A DNA stretch of 64,000 nucleotides from Aliidiomarina sp. B3213 (GTDB lineage Bacteria; Pseudomonadota; Gammaproteobacteria; Enterobacterales; Alteromonadaceae), in assembly GCF_003290085.1 (NCBI RefSeq), contig NZ_QMKJ01000002.1:248001-312000 (forward strand), given 5' to 3'. Under the pieces are notes generated by a model. That model did not search any database, had not been told where the DNA came from, and saw only the letters and a list, made by a program, of their open reading frames with translations. The translations under genes and the position numbers were made by a program. Below, one piece after another: positions 11,124 through 21,945 of this stretch (positions are counted from its first letter, which is position 1; each line of letters begins with the position of its first letter).

Positions 11124-11695
11124 ATTGCGTTTTCAACCTGATTCAGTTCAACGCCGCTTCTGCCGTCAAAACTTACCGTAGCATCAGGGTCCGTAATCGG
11201 CCGGAACTGGACACGAAAAGGAACAAATTCAGAGCTTTCGAAAATAATAACCTGCGGTGTTATTTTGCGTTCTTCGTCTTCTTCGCGGTCTTCGTCGTCT
11301 TCATCGATAGAGCTAAAAGTTAACGAGTCCATCGCGTCTTCGTTCTGAAGCAGTTCAAAGTCGCCTGGAATAAATACAATTTGGTAGTGTTCAGAAAGGT
11401 CTTTCGGGGTAATTGGCGCTTGGTTAATCACTTGCCAGCCTTGCTCATTCCATAATACAAAGCGATAGCCATCGTTTTTAAACTCTATGCCTGCAACCCA
11501 TTGGCGAAGCAATGCTTGCTCTCTTACATGCCTAAATTGTTGCGCGAACTCTTCGGCAACTTCGTCCGGAGTTTGCTCCGAACTTCGCTCTGGCAATTGC
11601 AAAACAATAACCCAAGCCATTAAACCCACAATTGCGGCGACAACCATAACCTCAACAAGCGTGAAACCTAATTGTGATCGCCGCGGAACAAACAT
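11117..11695 (-). CDS. gspH: Type II secretion minor pseudopilin GspH, with acidic insert
   Basis: Minor pseudopilin proposed to link the major pilin to the tip. The leader ends QLG before FTLVEVMVVAAIVGLMAW, with Glu5. The globular domain contains an uninterrupted acidic run at residues 131-142 (DEDDEDREEDEE), flanked by beta strands. This looks like a surface-loop insertion and is more charged than I would expect for the family. 192 residues. Lies 1 bp after gspG. Confidence 0.93.
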   Translation of the reverse strand: MFVPRRSQLGFTLVEVMVVAAIVGLMAWVIVLQLPERSSEQTPDEVAEEFAQQFRHVREQALLRQWVAGIEFKNDGYRFVLWNEQGWQVINQAPITPKDLSEHYQIVFIPGDFELLQNEDAMDSLTFSSIDEDDEDREEDEERKITPQVIIFESSEFVPFRVQFRPITDPDATVSFDGRSGVELNQVENAIW

Positions 11696-11696
11696 A

Positions 11697-12137
11697 TTAA
11701 GGGTTGCTGCTCGTATCGTTCATGTTCCAAGTGCCAATGTCGTCTTGCGTACCAGCTTGCCCATCTGGTCCCATTGAGAAAATGTCGTAACGACCGTTCT
11801 GGCCAGGACTCACCAATTGATAAGGACTATTCCAAGGGTCGTTCGGTAATCTACGAATATATCCACCGGTACGGTAGTTGCGTGGGCGTGGGTTCACTTG
11901 CGGCTCGCTCACTAATGCTTCCAAACCTTGTTGCGAGGTTGGGTAATTACCGTTTTCTAGATTGTACATCTCCATAGCATTTTCCAAGGCGGTTAAGTCG
12001 CTCACCACCTTCTGGCGATCGGCAGTTTCCTTGTTCCCAAATACATTCGGTACCACTATGGTTGCCAAGATACCTAAAATCACGATAACAACCATAAGCT
12101 CTAGAAGTGAGAAACCTCTTTGCTTGGACATACTCAT
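11697..12137 (-). CDS. gspG: Type II secretion major pseudopilin GspG
   Basis: Main structural subunit of the T2SS pseudopilus. Prepilin site KQRG/FSLLELMVVIVILGILATIVVPNV with Glu5. The C-terminal half carries the hallmark calcium-binding and WNSPY region (PNDPWNSPYQLVSPGQ, then GPDGQAGTQDDIGTW). 146 residues. The first ATG (12137) has AGGAA 6 nt upstream and is preferred over the ATG two codons later. Confidence 0.97.
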   Translation of the reverse strand: MSMSKQRGFSLLELMVVIVILGILATIVVPNVFGNKETADRQKVVSDLTALENAMEMYNLENGNYPTSQQGLEALVSEPQVNPRPRNYRTGGYIRRLPNDPWNSPYQLVSPGQNGRYDIFSMGPDGQAGTQDDIGTWNMNDTSSNP

Positions 12138-12138
12138 A

Positions 12139-13362
12139 TTACATTCCTATCTGTTGATTCAAATTCATAATTGGCGTAATGATAGCCAGCACAATAAATA
12201 ACACCACGGCCGCCATGCTCACAATAAGCAGAGGCTCAAATATCTTTAAACTTACATTTACGGTGTTGGAAAATTCGTTGTCTTGAGTGTCTGCACATCG
12301 CCGTAACATTTGTTCAAGTTCACCACTGCGCTCGCCAGAAGCAATCATATGCAGCATCATCGGTGGAAATAACTTACTTTTACTCAGTGCCGCCTTTAAA
12401 CTCGACCCTTCTCGCAAGTCGTCCGCAGCTTTCTCAACGGCCTCGCGCATTCTTAGGTTACCCATAACCTGCGACGTAATACGCATACCGTCGAGCAAAG
12501 GAATCGCTGACGCTGTCAGAATACTTAATGTTCGCGCAAACCGTGCTGTATTCACACCGCGAACCAAGTTTCCAATCATAGGAAGATAAAGATACTTGCT
12601 GTGAACTTTATAGCGAAAGCTTTTTTGCTTCATCATTCTGCCCCAAACCACTAGACCAATAGCGATTGCCGCAAGAATATAAAGGCCGTAATTTTGTAAC
12701 GCGCTGCTGATGCTAATTAAGACTTGCGTTACCCACGGTAGTTCAGCACCGAGGTCGCTAAATTGTTCGACAATTTCCGGAACGACAACAGCGAGCAGGA
12801 AGGAAACCACGGCAACAGCAACAAGTGTGAGTACGGCTGGGTAAACTGAGGCTTGTACCACCTCGCTTTTCATTTTTTGTCGTTGCTCAGTATAGTCTGC
12901 TAAACGCTCTAAAACTTCGTCGAGGTGACCCGACTTTTCTCCAGCGGCAACCATGGCACAAAACAAATCGTCGAAAATGGCTGGAAAGTCACGCATTCCG
13001 TCGGCAAGGCTATAACCCTCAACAACACGGCTGCGCACTGCCATGAGCATTTTTTGTACACGAGGTTTCTCAGTTTGATCGGCTACGGCGTAAAGCGCTT
13101 GTTCAATGGGTAAAGCTGCAGAAATTAGTGTTGCGAGTTGACGCGTAATAAGCGCCAGCTCCGAAGTGCTAATTCCACGTTGAAACAGGCTTCCTTTGCG
13201 TTTCGAAGCTTTCTTTTCTTCTGCGTCTGCGGCTTCCACCGACATGGGGAATAACCCCTGCGCACGAAGTTGCTGGCGTATTTGACGTTCTGTATCGGCT
13301 TCTAGAACACCCGTTTTCTTCTTTCCACTCGAGTCGAGGGCTTCGTAGGCAAACGCAGGCAT
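12139..13362 (-). CDS. gspF: Type II secretion inner-membrane platform protein GspF
   Basis: Polytopic core of the T2SS inner-membrane platform, interacting with GspE and GspL. Two homologous cytoplasmic domains of about 120 residues each are separated by membrane helices near residues 170-195 and 225-245, with a third at the C-terminus (about 375-400). 407 residues matches the family. It abuts gspE (no gap) and gspG (1 bp). Confidence 0.97.
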   Translation of the reverse strand: MPAFAYEALDSSGKKKTGVLEADTERQIRQQLRAQGLFPMSVEAADAEEKKASKRKGSLFQRGISTSELALITRQLATLISAALPIEQALYAVADQTEKPRVQKMLMAVRSRVVEGYSLADGMRDFPAIFDDLFCAMVAAGEKSGHLDEVLERLADYTEQRQKMKSEVVQASVYPAVLTLVAVAVVSFLLAVVVPEIVEQFSDLGAELPWVTQVLISISSALQNYGLYILAAIAIGLVVWGRMMKQKSFRYKVHSKYLYLPMIGNLVRGVNTARFARTLSILTASAIPLLDGMRITSQVMGNLRMREAVEKAADDLREGSSLKAALSKSKLFPPMMLHMIASGERSGELEQMLRRCADTQDNEFSNTVNVSLKIFEPLLIVSMAAVVLFIVLAIITPIMNLNQQIGM

Positions 13363-14901
13363 TTATTCCTCCCGAGTGACACGAAGCACTTCTTCTAACG
13401 AGGTCATGCCCTTAAGAATTTTGTCGCGTCCGTCTTGGCGAATACTCGGGAATTTCTGACGCGCATATTTTTCGATAGCTTGCTCGCCATGGCCATTGTG
13501 AACCAACTCTCGGGTTTTCTCATCAATCACCAAAAGTTCGTGGATGCCGGTTCGACCGCGATACCCGGTGTGGTTACACTCGGCACACCCTTTAGGCCGG
13601 TATATCTGAGCTTTCTCGCTTTCAGGTAATCCCAACAACGACAACTCATCGGCGCTTGCTTCATGCAATTCTTTACAATTGCCACAAAGCGTACGTACCA
13701 AACGCTGGGACAACACGGCTAGCAAACTCGACGACAGTAAGAAAGGTTCTATACCCATGTCTTCAAGTCGCGTTAAAGCGCCTGAAGCCGTATTCGTGTG
13801 CAACGTTGAAAGTACCAAGTGTCCCGTTAAACTGGCTTGTACGGCAATTTGTGCGGTTTCAGCGTCACGAATCTCACCCACCATCACGACATCGGGGTCT
13901 TGGCGCAAAATAGCGCGCAATCCACGTGCGAAAGTCATGTCCACTTTGGGGTTTACTTGAGTTTGGCCTACGCCTTCCAGTGCGTATTCAATCGGATCTT
14001 CAACCGTCAAAATATTACGGTCTTTGGTGTTTATTTCAGAGAGCGCCGCATACAGCGTAGTACTTTTACCCGAGCCCGTTGGGCCGGTAACGAGAATAAT
14101 GCCGTGCGGTTTATGAATAAGGTCTGCGAAATGCGCCCTATTCTCCTTCGTCATGCCTAACTCGGTAAGGTCGAGCCGCGCGTTGTTTTTGTCTAACAAA
14201 CGAAGCACTACACGTTCGCCATGGTTCGACGGCATAGTAGACACACGAACATCTACTGCTCGGCCTGCAATAAGCAGAGAGATACGACCGTCTTGCGGTA
14301 CACGCTTCTCTGCAATATCCAGCTCAGCCATTACTTTAATACGACTCACCAGTAACGAAGCAAGCTTGCGATGCGGGCGAAGTATCTCGCGAAGTACACC
14401 ATCAATACGGAAGCGAATGATTAGGTCTTTTTCAAACGTTTCAATGTGTATGTCTGAAGCACCTTCTTTAATGGCTTCACTCAACATCGCATTGATTAAT
14501 TTGATAATTGGCGCGTCGTCTTCACTGTCTAGCAAGTCTTCCGTTTTAGGTAACTCTTCTGCCAGTGAGAACAAGTTCACTTCGTTACCAATGTCTTCCA
14601 TTAGCTGCTTAGCTTCAGAAGAATCACGTTGGTACGCTTTTCCTAGAAGGAGGTCGAACGCTTCTTTTGGGTGTTCTTGAATAGCAAACTGCACACGCGT
14701 AAACCGCTTCACTTCATGCAAAGTAGCAATAGTTACGCCTTCACGAACATGAAGGATAGGGTTCTCCCCCTCCCACACTAAAACTGCACCAAAGCGTTTT
14801 GCAAAAGAAAACGGCAATCTTAGCTTTTGCCCATTGTCTACCGAAGCGAGGACTTCCTCACTCGGTAGATCTTGAGAAACAGAGTCCGCTTGCGAGGTCA
14901 T
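13363..14901 (-). CDS. gspE: Type II secretion ATPase GspE
   Basis: Cytoplasmic hexameric ATPase powering pseudopilus assembly. An N-terminal GspL-binding domain precedes the motor domain, with Walker [10 protein letters not shown], Asp and His boxes, and Walker [10 protein letters not shown]. The zinc-binding tetracysteine module (CGNC about 33 residues before CAEC) characteristic of GspE is intact. 512 residues. It overlaps the last base of gspD and abuts gspF. Confidence 0.98.
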   Translation of the reverse strand: MTSQADSVSQDLPSEEVLASVDNGQKLRLPFSFAKRFGAVLVWEGENPILHVREGVTIATLHEVKRFTRVQFAIQEHPKEAFDLLLGKAYQRDSSEAKQLMEDIGNEVNLFSLAEELPKTEDLLDSEDDAPIIKLINAMLSEAIKEGASDIHIETFEKDLIIRFRIDGVLREILRPHRKLASLLVSRIKVMAELDIAEKRVPQDGRISLLIAGRAVDVRVSTMPSNHGERVVLRLLDKNNARLDLTELGMTKENRAHFADLIHKPHGIILVTGPTGSGKSTTLYAALSEINTKDRNILTVEDPIEYALEGVGQTQVNPKVDMTFARGLRAILRQDPDVVMVGEIRDAETAQIAVQASLTGHLVLSTLHTNTASGALTRLEDMGIEPFLLSSSLLAVLSQRLVRTLCGNCKELHEASADELSLLGLPESEKAQIYRPKGCAECNHTGYRGRTGIHELLVIDEKTRELVHNGHGEQAIEKYARQKFPSIRQDGRDKILKGMTSLEEVLRVTREE

Positions 14902-16985
14902 TAGTTACCCTCGTTTTCCATAGCTTCGTCTAGCGCTTCAAAACGCTCGCGCATATATTCTTCTAGCTCTTGCGGCATCGGTTCGCCTTCAGGCCAGTTA
15001 GGAATAACTGGGATAACGTCTCGGCTTCGAAGTGAAACACCTTGGTCTTGCTGCATAAGCTGCTGCGCACGAATGAAGCTATATTTGCGACGACTTAACC
15101 CTGTCATTGTCGCGTCGTCACGAATAATAGTCGGACGAATAAAGATCATGAGGTTACGCTTTCTAGTACTTACGCTTGTTGATTTAAATAAGTGTCCAAT
15201 GAGTGGAATGTCTCCAAGAAGCGGAACTTTTGAGAGGCTCTCTTGCACGTCTTCATCAATTAAGCCACCCAATACAATGGTTTGGCCGTCGCGCGCAAGC
15301 ACTGTGGTTTGAATTTCACGCTTATTAAATGTGATATCTACCGCAGTAGCGCCAGCAATACTTGAAACCTCTTGCTCAATAAGAAGCTGAACCGCGTCAC
15401 CTTCGTTAATTTGCGGGGTAACACGTAAGCGAATACCTACTTCGGTCCGTTCAACCGTTTGGTAAGGGTTGTTGTTATTTGAGCCTGAAGTAGAGCCAGT
15501 AATGGTCGGTACTTCCTGACCTACAAGGAACACGGCTTCTTGGTTGTCTAACGTGGTAATGCTTGGCGCTGAAAGAATATTAGAATTGGTGTTCGTAGCT
15601 ACCGCTTGAACTACCGCACCCCAGGTGTCTTCCACCGTACCGAACAACAACCCATTCGCATTACCTAATAATTGCGCCAACAAGGTGAAGTCGCCACGCT
15701 CGTCTGGTTCACGCGTGGTAAATTCATTACCTGCGTTATCTACACGGGTAACTTCTGAACCTTCACGCCCTTGCGCTTGTTCTGCCGCTACAGCCAATTG
15801 CCCTAGTGGTACTTGTGTACCATTAGAGTGCTGTAACATGCCGTAGTCTTCACTTAACCACTGGACACCAAAGTCGGTGCCATCGCCTTCAAATACTTCA
15901 ACAATAATGGCTTCAACTTGAACTTGAGCACGGCGAATATCGAGCTGGTCTATAACACTTTCAATGGCATTCAATAGATCGGGTTGGGCTGTAACCACTA
16001 GCGCGTTTGTGGCTTCGTGAGACTCGATGCTTACTTCCGGGCCAGAGCGACGCTGCTGAGTGTTGGTTCCAGAACCTGCACGTTGCTCTTCAGCAATTAA
16101 GGTGTCTGTCATACCACGTAGCAGTTCAACCATTTCTTCTGATTTAGCATAGCGAAGATAGAAAACTCGGGTGTTACCGCTAGTTTCCATTTCTTGGTCG
16201 AGTTGACGAATTAAGCGAATAACACGTTCACGAGCACGCTCTTCACCACTCACTAAAATTCGATTAGTACGCTCGTCAGCAACTACCCGGGGGCGCAACA
16301 TTTCCGGCGTATTTGTACCTTGTTGGGCAAACACGCTTTCAGCTATGCGAACCATTTCCGAAGCAGATGCATGCTCGAGCTGAACAATTTCTACGTCTTG
16401 GTCGCCAACACGGTCGACTCGGCGAATGATATCCACCAAACGATTCACCACAGCTGCTCGGCCGGTAATCAGAATCACGTTCGACGGGTCGTAGTGCATG
16501 ACTGCACCACCGCTAGTTTGGTCGTTTAACTGACGCAATAAAGGCGCTAACTCTCGAACAGATACATTTTGTAACGGCACAACACGAGTAACCCACTCGT
16601 CTCCTTCACTCTGACCTTCATCAACAACAGGAGAAGGTGCATTTTTCGCGTCTCGATCGCGAATGACTTTTAACGTGCCACTTTCCATTTCAATCACGGC
16701 ATAACCATGAACAGAAAGCACACTGAGGAAAAACTGATAATACTGCTCGCGGTTCATCACGTCATAGCTGCGAACATTTATGCGGCCTCGAACCTCTGGA
16801 TCAACAATGATGGTTTTTTCTAAGTTGCGACTTACAACCTGAATAAATTCATTAAGATCTGTATTACGGAAACTCGCAGAAAATTCTTCCTGCTGTGCAG
16901 ATGCTTGCCCTTGCTGTGCAAAGACAGGTGTACTCAGTACACAGGCTGCTATGCATACGATTCCAATCCGTTTCAAAAAAATCAT
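14901..16985 (-). CDS. gspD: Type II secretion secretin GspD
   Basis: Outer-membrane gated channel of the T2SS, a 15-mer in the family. A signal peptide ends near VFAQQ. N0 and three KH-like N1-N3 domains cover residues about 30-340, then the secretin core with [11 protein letters not shown] and [18 protein letters not shown]. The C-terminal tail after residue 640 is acidic and may be the S-domain bound by a pilotin; no pilotin gene is next to it. 694 residues. A Gln/Glu-rich linker near residues 300-320 is likely the N2-N3 loop. Confidence 0.97.
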   Translation of the reverse strand: MIFLKRIGIVCIAACVLSTPVFAQQGQASAQQEEFSASFRNTDLNEFIQVVSRNLEKTIIVDPEVRGRINVRSYDVMNREQYYQFFLSVLSVHGYAVIEMESGTLKVIRDRDAKNAPSPVVDEGQSEGDEWVTRVVPLQNVSVRELAPLLRQLNDQTSGGAVMHYDPSNVILITGRAAVVNRLVDIIRRVDRVGDQDVEIVQLEHASASEMVRIAESVFAQQGTNTPEMLRPRVVADERTNRILVSGEERARERVIRLIRQLDQEMETSGNTRVFYLRYAKSEEMVELLRGMTDTLIAEEQRAGSGTNTQQRRSGPEVSIESHEATNALVVTAQPDLLNAIESVIDQLDIRRAQVQVEAIIVEVFEGDGTDFGVQWLSEDYGMLQHSNGTQVPLGQLAVAAEQAQGREGSEVTRVDNAGNEFTTREPDERGDFTLLAQLLGNANGLLFGTVEDTWGAVVQAVATNTNSNILSAPSITTLDNQEAVFLVGQEVPTITGSTSGSNNNNPYQTVERTEVGIRLRVTPQINEGDAVQLLIEQEVSSIAGATAVDITFNKREIQTTVLARDGQTIVLGGLIDEDVQESLSKVPLLGDIPLIGHLFKSTSVSTRKRNLMIFIRPTIIRDDATMTGLSRRKYSFIRAQQLMQQDQGVSLRSRDVIPVIPNWPEGEPMPQELEEYMRERFEALDEAMENEGN

Positions 16986-16995
16986 TCTTTGCTAC

Positions 16996-17862
16996 CTATT
17001 CGCTGGTCAGGTAAATATCAATGTCGATGATTTCACCATTACGTAAAACACTGACTTGGGCTTCTGTCATACCCTGAATTTCGTTCATAAGCTCTACAGC
17101 TTCAACCATATTGGTTAAGTCGTATCCGTTAATGGCGATGGCTATGTCGCCTGCCTCAAAACCAAGTTCGGCAAACTTAGCGGCGTCGCCCTTCGGACTA
17201 ATTCGGTATCCTAAAAGTTCGGAGCCGTTTCTCTCGGGCTGAATAGAAATAAGGTCTAATAACTCTTGCTGTTGCGAGCTCAACTCTACGTCATTTTGCT
17301 CAGCAGCTACATTACGAGCGGTAGAACTCGAAGAAGAAGTGACCAAGCTCAACGGAGCTTCAGAACCGTCTCGACCTTCAAGCCATAACGTTTCCACGCG
17401 ACCACCATTTTCTAGTAGAACTCTATCGCTAAGTATTTCATTTACCACGGCACGGCTGCCTTGAATTGTGTCGCCCGGTATGTACGTTTGCTGGTTGCTG
17501 CCTTGTTGAATAATTGCTGCTGACAATTCTGGGTTACTACTCGCAGTTACCCCCACCAACCTTACGTTAAGTGTTGTTTCTGGCGCATCCACAACCTGTT
17601 GTGCTGCGCCGCTTGAGGCTTCTCCAAAAAGATGAAGTTGCTGGATGCGACGTACATTCACACCGCGGTCTGAACTCACAGACACATTACTCATATTTAT
17701 AGCTGTGGAATTAATCGCCGGCGCGGGCGTAATTAGAGCCCAAGTAATCTTCGCTAACCAAATAGCCGAAAGCCCCAGTAATAGCACTGCGACTAAATTG
17801 AGAACATTCCGCAACAAATTAGGATTGCCCAGGCGGTTAATTAATGTACTTGTATGAACCAC
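16996..17862 (-). CDS. gspC: Type II secretion system protein C
   Basis: Inner-membrane protein bridging the platform to GspD, with a role in substrate recruitment. A cytoplasmic N-terminus and one membrane helix (about residues 18-45) precede the homology-region domain (about 70-160) and a C-terminal PDZ domain (about 205-288, with GFEAGDIAIAINGYDLT). The start is a GTG with a weak AGAAG upstream; no better in-frame start precedes the helix. 288 residues. First gene of the gspCDEFGHIJKLMN operon. Confidence 0.95.
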   Translation of the reverse strand: MVHTSTLINRLGNPNLLRNVLNLVAVLLLGLSAIWLAKITWALITPAPAINSTAINMSNVSVSSDRGVNVRRIQQLHLFGEASSGAAQQVVDAPETTLNVRLVGVTASSNPELSAAIIQQGSNQQTYIPGDTIQGSRAVVNEILSDRVLLENGGRVETLWLEGRDGSEAPLSLVTSSSSSTARNVAAEQNDVELSSQQQELLDLISIQPERNGSELLGYRISPKGDAAKFAELGFEAGDIAIAINGYDLTNMVEAVELMNEIQGMTEAQVSVLRNGEIIDIDIYLTSE

Positions 17863-17893
17863 TTATTATTTACTTCTTGGTAGTTGAATCAAC

Positions 17894-17922
17894 ATTCTAT
17901 ACTGCGCACCTGTATGCAACAA
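17894..17922 (-). promoter_or_regulatory. Candidate promoter of the gsp operon
   Basis: On the minus strand TTGTTG (17922-17917) and TAGAAT (17899-17894) are spaced by 17 nt, about 30 nt upstream of the gspC start. The -10 matches at 5/6 and the -35 at 3/6. A perfect 11-bp palindrome GTTGAATCAAC (17883-17893) lies just downstream of the -10. Confidence 0.4.
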
Positions 17923-18007
17923 CCTCATAACATAAAATACTGACCATCAAAGTTTATGCTCTTTCATGTTAAAATCATTCTTCATTTCACAACCCTTTGA
18001 TACTGGT

Positions 18008-18391
18008 ATGCAGCAAGAACAAGTGCGACTCGACAAATGGCTTTGGGCTGCTCGTTTTTTCAAAACGAGAGGGCTAGCACGTTCGACCATTCAGGCAGGA
18101 AAAGTTCAATATAACGGACAAAGAACTAAGCCCGCTAAGGTTGTCGAAATAGGTGCCGAATTAGTCATTCCCAGAGGATATGACCGCGTCACTGTTATTG
18201 TCACTGCATTAAGTGATCAAAGACGTGGTGCAGACATTGCGGCAACGCTTTATGAAGAAACAGAAGCCAGTATTAAAAAACGCGAAGAGAATGCTGCAGC
18301 ACGAAAAGCAAATGCGTTGTATAATCCGCACCCTCAACAACGCCCAGACAAGAAACAACGGCGTGATTTGATTAAGTTTAAAAACCAATAG
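18008..18391 (+). CDS. hslR: Ribosome-associated heat shock protein Hsp15
   Basis: S4-domain RNA-binding protein that binds 50S subunits carrying peptidyl-tRNA after aborted translation and helps recycle them. The S4 motif (VRLDKWLWAARFFKTRGLA) begins at residue 6, and the basic tail PHPQQRPDKKQRRDLIKFK matches E. coli HslR. The frame opens earlier (17966), but the family N-terminus fits the ATG at 18008, giving 127 residues; the Shine-Dalgarno there is poor. 8 bp before hslO, as in E. coli. Confidence 0.95.
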   Translation: MQQEQVRLDKWLWAARFFKTRGLARSTIQAGKVQYNGQRTKPAKVVEIGAELVIPRGYDRVTVIVTALSDQRRGADIAATLYEETEASIKKREENAAARKANALYNPHPQQRPDKKQRRDLIKFKNQ

Positions 18392-18399
18392 GATTTAGC

Positions 18400-19269
18400 A
18401 TGTCAGCAAAAGCCAATGCCATTCACCGTTTTACGTTTTCAGACTATGACGTGCGCGGCGAAGTCGTACAGTTAAATAAAGTATTTTCCGACTTATGCGA
18501 AGGTCACCAGTACCCTGCGCCAGTGAAGAAACTACTTGGCGAGCTTTTGGCGATGACAAGCTTGCTTACCGCAACATTAAAGTTCGAAGGCCACATAAAT
18601 GTCACGCTGCAAGGCGATGGCCCTGTGAACTACGCTACCGTGAACGGCTCACACGACCAGTCATTGCGTGGTGTTGCACGTGTTGTCGGTGAAATTGAAC
18701 AAGACAACCTTCCGGCTTTAATTGGAAATGACGCGTTGCTCATTATTACTTTAACCCCTTCCCAGGGTGAGCAATACCAAGGCGTGGTGAAAATTGAAGA
18801 CGATAATTTGAGTGCCGCCATAGAGCGTTACTTCCAGCAGTCTGAGCAGTTACCTACGCGCGTATGGCTACATGCCGACACAGCTGACATGAATTGCGGC
18901 GGTTTGTTCTTACAGGTATTACCCGGTACATCACAAGACGACTCGGGCTTTGAACACACGGTTGCACTAGCAGCGACGCTTACCGCAGAAGAGTTATTCG
19001 GACTAGACGTTCAAGCTATTCTTCATCGGTTATACCATGAAGACGAACTTACGCTTTATCCGCCACAAAACGTACAGTTTGTATGTGGCTGTAGTCGTGA
19101 ACGCACTGCTATTGCGCTTCGCAGCATTGACCGCAACGAACTCAGAGAAATTATTCAAGAAGATGGTGAGCTAAAGCTTACCTGCGACTACTGCTTAACA
19201 GAATACGTGTATGACGCGGTAGATGTTGAAGCGCTAGATGCTCATGAAACACCGCCGCAACAACAATAG
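18400..19269 (+). CDS. hslO: Redox-regulated chaperonin Hsp33
   Basis: Cytoplasmic holdase activated by oxidation: disulfide formation releases zinc and exposes the substrate site. The four zinc ligands are all present, as C229-x-C231 and C262-x2-C265, in the same pattern as E. coli. 289 residues. Co-transcribed with hslR; the hairpin terminator of the pair overlaps its last codons. Confidence 0.97.
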   Translation: MSAKANAIHRFTFSDYDVRGEVVQLNKVFSDLCEGHQYPAPVKKLLGELLAMTSLLTATLKFEGHINVTLQGDGPVNYATVNGSHDQSLRGVARVVGEIEQDNLPALIGNDALLIITLTPSQGEQYQGVVKIEDDNLSAAIERYFQQSEQLPTRVWLHADTADMNCGGLFLQVLPGTSQDDSGFEHTVALAATLTAEELFGLDVQAILHRLYHEDELTLYPPQNVQFVCGCSRERTAIALRSIDRNELREIIQEDGELKLTCDYCLTEYVYDAVDVEALDAHETPPQQQ

Positions 19270-19283
19270 CGGCGGTATTCTTT
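19251..19283. terminator. Terminator between hslO and der
   Basis: ACCGCCGC (19251-19258) and GCGGCGGT (19269-19276) form a perfect 8-bp stem with a 10-nt loop, followed by ATTCTTT on the plus strand. The stem lies partly in the last hslO codons; der converges from the other side. Confidence 0.7.
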
Positions 19284-19291
19284 AGGTCGGT

Positions 19292-20731
19292 TTACTTTTT
19301 CACAAAGCGCATCATGCGTTTACGCTTGCGCTGTTGTGAAATGGTGAGCTTATTCTTTTTACCCGCAAACGGATTGTCGCTATTGCGAGTTTCAATCTTA
19401 ATCGGTGTTCCCATTAAGCCCAACGAACGACGGAAATAGTTCATTAAGTAACGCTTGTAGCTTTCCGGCAAATCGTCCACTTGGTTACCGTGAATCACTA
19501 CACGAGGCGGGTTATAACCACCTGCATGGGCATATTTTAGCTTCACGCGGCGACCGCGCACTAGTGGCGGTTGGTGCTCTTCCACGGCAGAAGTCAAAAT
19601 ACGTGTTAAATGAGCAGTACCGGCTCGCTTAGTTGCGCTCGCATAAGCTTCTTGTACCGACTCGTACAAGTGTCCCACGTTGGTACCGTGCAGCGCCGAA
19701 ATAAAATGAATGCGAGCGAAGTCGACAAAGCCTAAACGGCGGTCGAGCTCGTCTTTCACCCATTGCTTCGCGTCTTGCTCAAGGCCGTCCCACTTGTTCA
19801 CAGCAATAACTACAGAGCGACCTGCGTTCAACACAAAGCCAAGCAAGTTAAGGTCTTGGTCACCAATACTCTCGCGAGCATCAATCACCATAATGACAAC
19901 GTTAGCGTCTTCAATCGCTTGTAAGGTTTTCACCACAGAAAACTTTTCGACTGCTTCGCCAATACGACCACGGCGACGAACACCTGCGGTGTCGATTAGG
20001 GTGTAGGCCCTACCATCGCGCTCCATAGGAATATAAACACTGTCGCGGGTTGTACCTGGCATGTCGAAAACCACAACACGGTCTTCGCCTAGAATCCGGT
20101 TCGTAAGCGTTGACTTACCTACGTTCGGGCGCCCAACGATAGCGAGTTTTATAGGCGTGTCTGGGTCTGGAGCTTGGTACACATTGTCTTCTTCAATGTC
20201 TATTTCTTCAGGCTCGGGTTCTTTTAAGTCTGGAAAGTCTTCTACTAACGGCGCAAAGCTCGCTTTTAATAACTTCCCTACACCACGCCCATGAGCCGCA
20301 GCGATTTGCCAAACATCGCCAAGTCCAAGCTTATAGAATTCAGCGCTGGCTGAGTCGCCGTCGATACCGTCCACTTTGTTTGCCACCAGCTTCACAGGCT
20401 TCTCTTGGCGGCGAAGGTAGTCGGCAATAAACTCATCTGCGGCAGTTAAACCGTCTCGAGCGTCAACAAGGAAAAGAACCAAGTCAGCTTCATGAACAGC
20501 CTGCAAAGACTGCTCTGCCATTAATCGGTCTAAACCCTCTTCGTCGCCTTGAATACCACCAGTATCTACAACAATAAACTGGTAACCGTCATATCGGCCT
20601 CTGCCGTATTGGCGATCACGAGTAAGGCCAGGGAAGTCAGCTACTAGAGCGTCCCGGCTATGAGTGAGTCGGTTAAAGAAAGTACTTTTACCGACATTCG
20701 GACGGCCCACGAGGGCCACTACTGGCAACAT
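19292..20731 (-). CDS. der: Ribosome biogenesis GTPase Der (EngA)
   Basis: Essential GTPase for 50S assembly. It has two tandem G domains, each with G1 GRPNVGKST (near residues 8 and 200), G3 DTGG/DTAG and G4 NKVD/NKWD, then a C-terminal KH-like domain with a basic tail. An acidic linker ([12 protein letters not shown]) joins the two G domains. 479 residues. Last of the hisS-yfgM-bamB-der run, 26 bp after bamB. Confidence 0.98.
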   Translation of the reverse strand: MLPVVALVGRPNVGKSTFFNRLTHSRDALVADFPGLTRDRQYGRGRYDGYQFIVVDTGGIQGDEEGLDRLMAEQSLQAVHEADLVLFLVDARDGLTAADEFIADYLRRQEKPVKLVANKVDGIDGDSASAEFYKLGLGDVWQIAAAHGRGVGKLLKASFAPLVEDFPDLKEPEPEEIDIEEDNVYQAPDPDTPIKLAIVGRPNVGKSTLTNRILGEDRVVVFDMPGTTRDSVYIPMERDGRAYTLIDTAGVRRRGRIGEAVEKFSVVKTLQAIEDANVVIMVIDARESIGDQDLNLLGFVLNAGRSVVIAVNKWDGLEQDAKQWVKDELDRRLGFVDFARIHFISALHGTNVGHLYESVQEAYASATKRAGTAHLTRILTSAVEEHQPPLVRGRRVKLKYAHAGGYNPPRVVIHGNQVDDLPESYKRYLMNYFRRSLGLMGTPIKIETRNSDNPFAGKKNKLTISQQRKRKRMMRFVKK

Positions 20732-20757
20732 TTTTATTCCTTAATAAGGTCGAGTAC

Positions 20758-21945
20758 TTATCGAGTTTCGATAAGGTACACTCGACCTGATGCTGTTTGT
20801 ACAGCGATATTGTCTTCTACAGCGACCGGTGCAGTATGAATTTGGTCGTCTTCATTGAGAAGTAAACGACCTTCAATTTCACCTGAGTCAATACTTAACC
20901 AATGTAGGTAGCCAAAACGGTCACCCACTACAAAGTAGTTACCTTGTAATGCAGGCTCAGTTACGCTGCGATAATAAAGGTCGCTATTTCTCCAGCGCTC
21001 GTTACCCGAAAAACGGTCAGCGCTGATTACATGACCTTCTTGTGTAACCACCAATAACCTGTTGCGTAATAATTGTAATTGTCTTGCACTAGCATAGTCG
21101 CGTTTCCATTCAATCTCGCCACTCATAAGTGCAAGTGAGATGGTTTCGCCGTTGAAAGCGGACATATACACATTTGAGCCAGCGACTAAAGGCGAACCGT
21201 CTACGTCGACCATTCGCTCTAATTCAGAGCTACCTGTTGGTGCTGAAACACGTTGCTCCCAGGCTAAGCGACCACCGTCTAACAAGAGAACAATCCCTTT
21301 ACCGGTTGCCGTACCAAGCACTACACCGCCACTCACGATGGTTGGTGTTGAAGTGCCTCGTAGTCCTAACAACGCAGTTTCTTCTTCGTATTCCCAAACA
21401 GGGCTACCGTCTTCGGCGTCTAAAGCTACGATGAAGCCGTTACCTAAGTGCGCAACCACAAAGCCTTCACCGACAGCGGGTTCACTCACAAGTTCACCAC
21501 GCAGTTGAGCGGACCACTTGGTCTCACCATTGGTTTTGTCTAATGCGAATAAAAAACCATTCTCTGACGGTATGTACAGGGTATCGTCTACAAGTTTAGG
21601 GCCCGCAGAAATGCGTGCCGACTCACCACGAGTTAAACGTCCGAACCAACGACCGTCTTCAGAGAGCTCTCGCTCCCAAATTGTTGAGCCGTCTTCTGCA
21701 CTAAGCGCCACAATAAGGCCATGACGGTCGGCAACATAAAGCACACCGTCTTCATACACTGGCTGTAAACGCGAATAGAAGTCGTCGCTACCCGAGCCAA
21801 CCTTTGTAGACCAAAGTACATTGGCTTGTGTTGTTGCTTCAATGGGTTGTAAGTCTGCATGGCGCTGAACGTCATTCGACGAACAACCTGCCAATACAAC
21901 AGCAGAAAGCATTAAACCGAATGTAATTTGAATACCTTTGATCAT
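20758..21945 (-). CDS. bamB: Outer membrane assembly lipoprotein BamB
   Basis: Lipoprotein of the BAM complex that helps insert beta-barrel proteins. A signal sequence with lipobox LAGC (Cys at residue 21) precedes an eight-bladed PQQ-type propeller; repeats such as LSAEDGSTIWERELS and LDKTNGETKWSAQL recur. 395 residues. Its start overlaps the yfgM stop by 4 bp, and the yfgM-bamB order is conserved in gammaproteobacteria. Confidence 0.97.
   Translation of the reverse strand: MIKGIQITFGLMLSAVVLAGCSSNDVQRHADLQPIEATTQANVLWSTKVGSGSDDFYSRLQPVYEDGVLYVADRHGLIVALSAEDGSTIWERELSEDGRWFGRLTRGESARISAGPKLVDDTLYIPSENGFLFALDKTNGETKWSAQLRGELVSEPAVGEGFVVAHLGNGFIVALDAEDGSPVWEYEEETALLGLRGTSTPTIVSGGVVLGTATGKGIVLLLDGGRLAWEQRVSAPTGSSELERMVDVDGSPLVAGSNVYMSAFNGETISLALMSGEIEWKRDYASARQLQLLRNRLLVVTQEGHVISADRFSGNERWRNSDLYYRSVTEPALQGNYFVVGDRFGYLHWLSIDSGEIEGRLLLNEDDQIHTAPVAVEDNIAVQTASGRVYLIETR

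Noticed and set aside
14153-14680. 175-codon open frame opposite gspE
   Set aside because: Antisense to the conserved GspE motor domain, low-complexity Ser/Arg composition, no ribosome site; a shadow of the real gene.
21140-21508. 122-codon open frame opposite bamB
   Set aside because: Shadow of the repetitive propeller sequence; no start signal or family feature.
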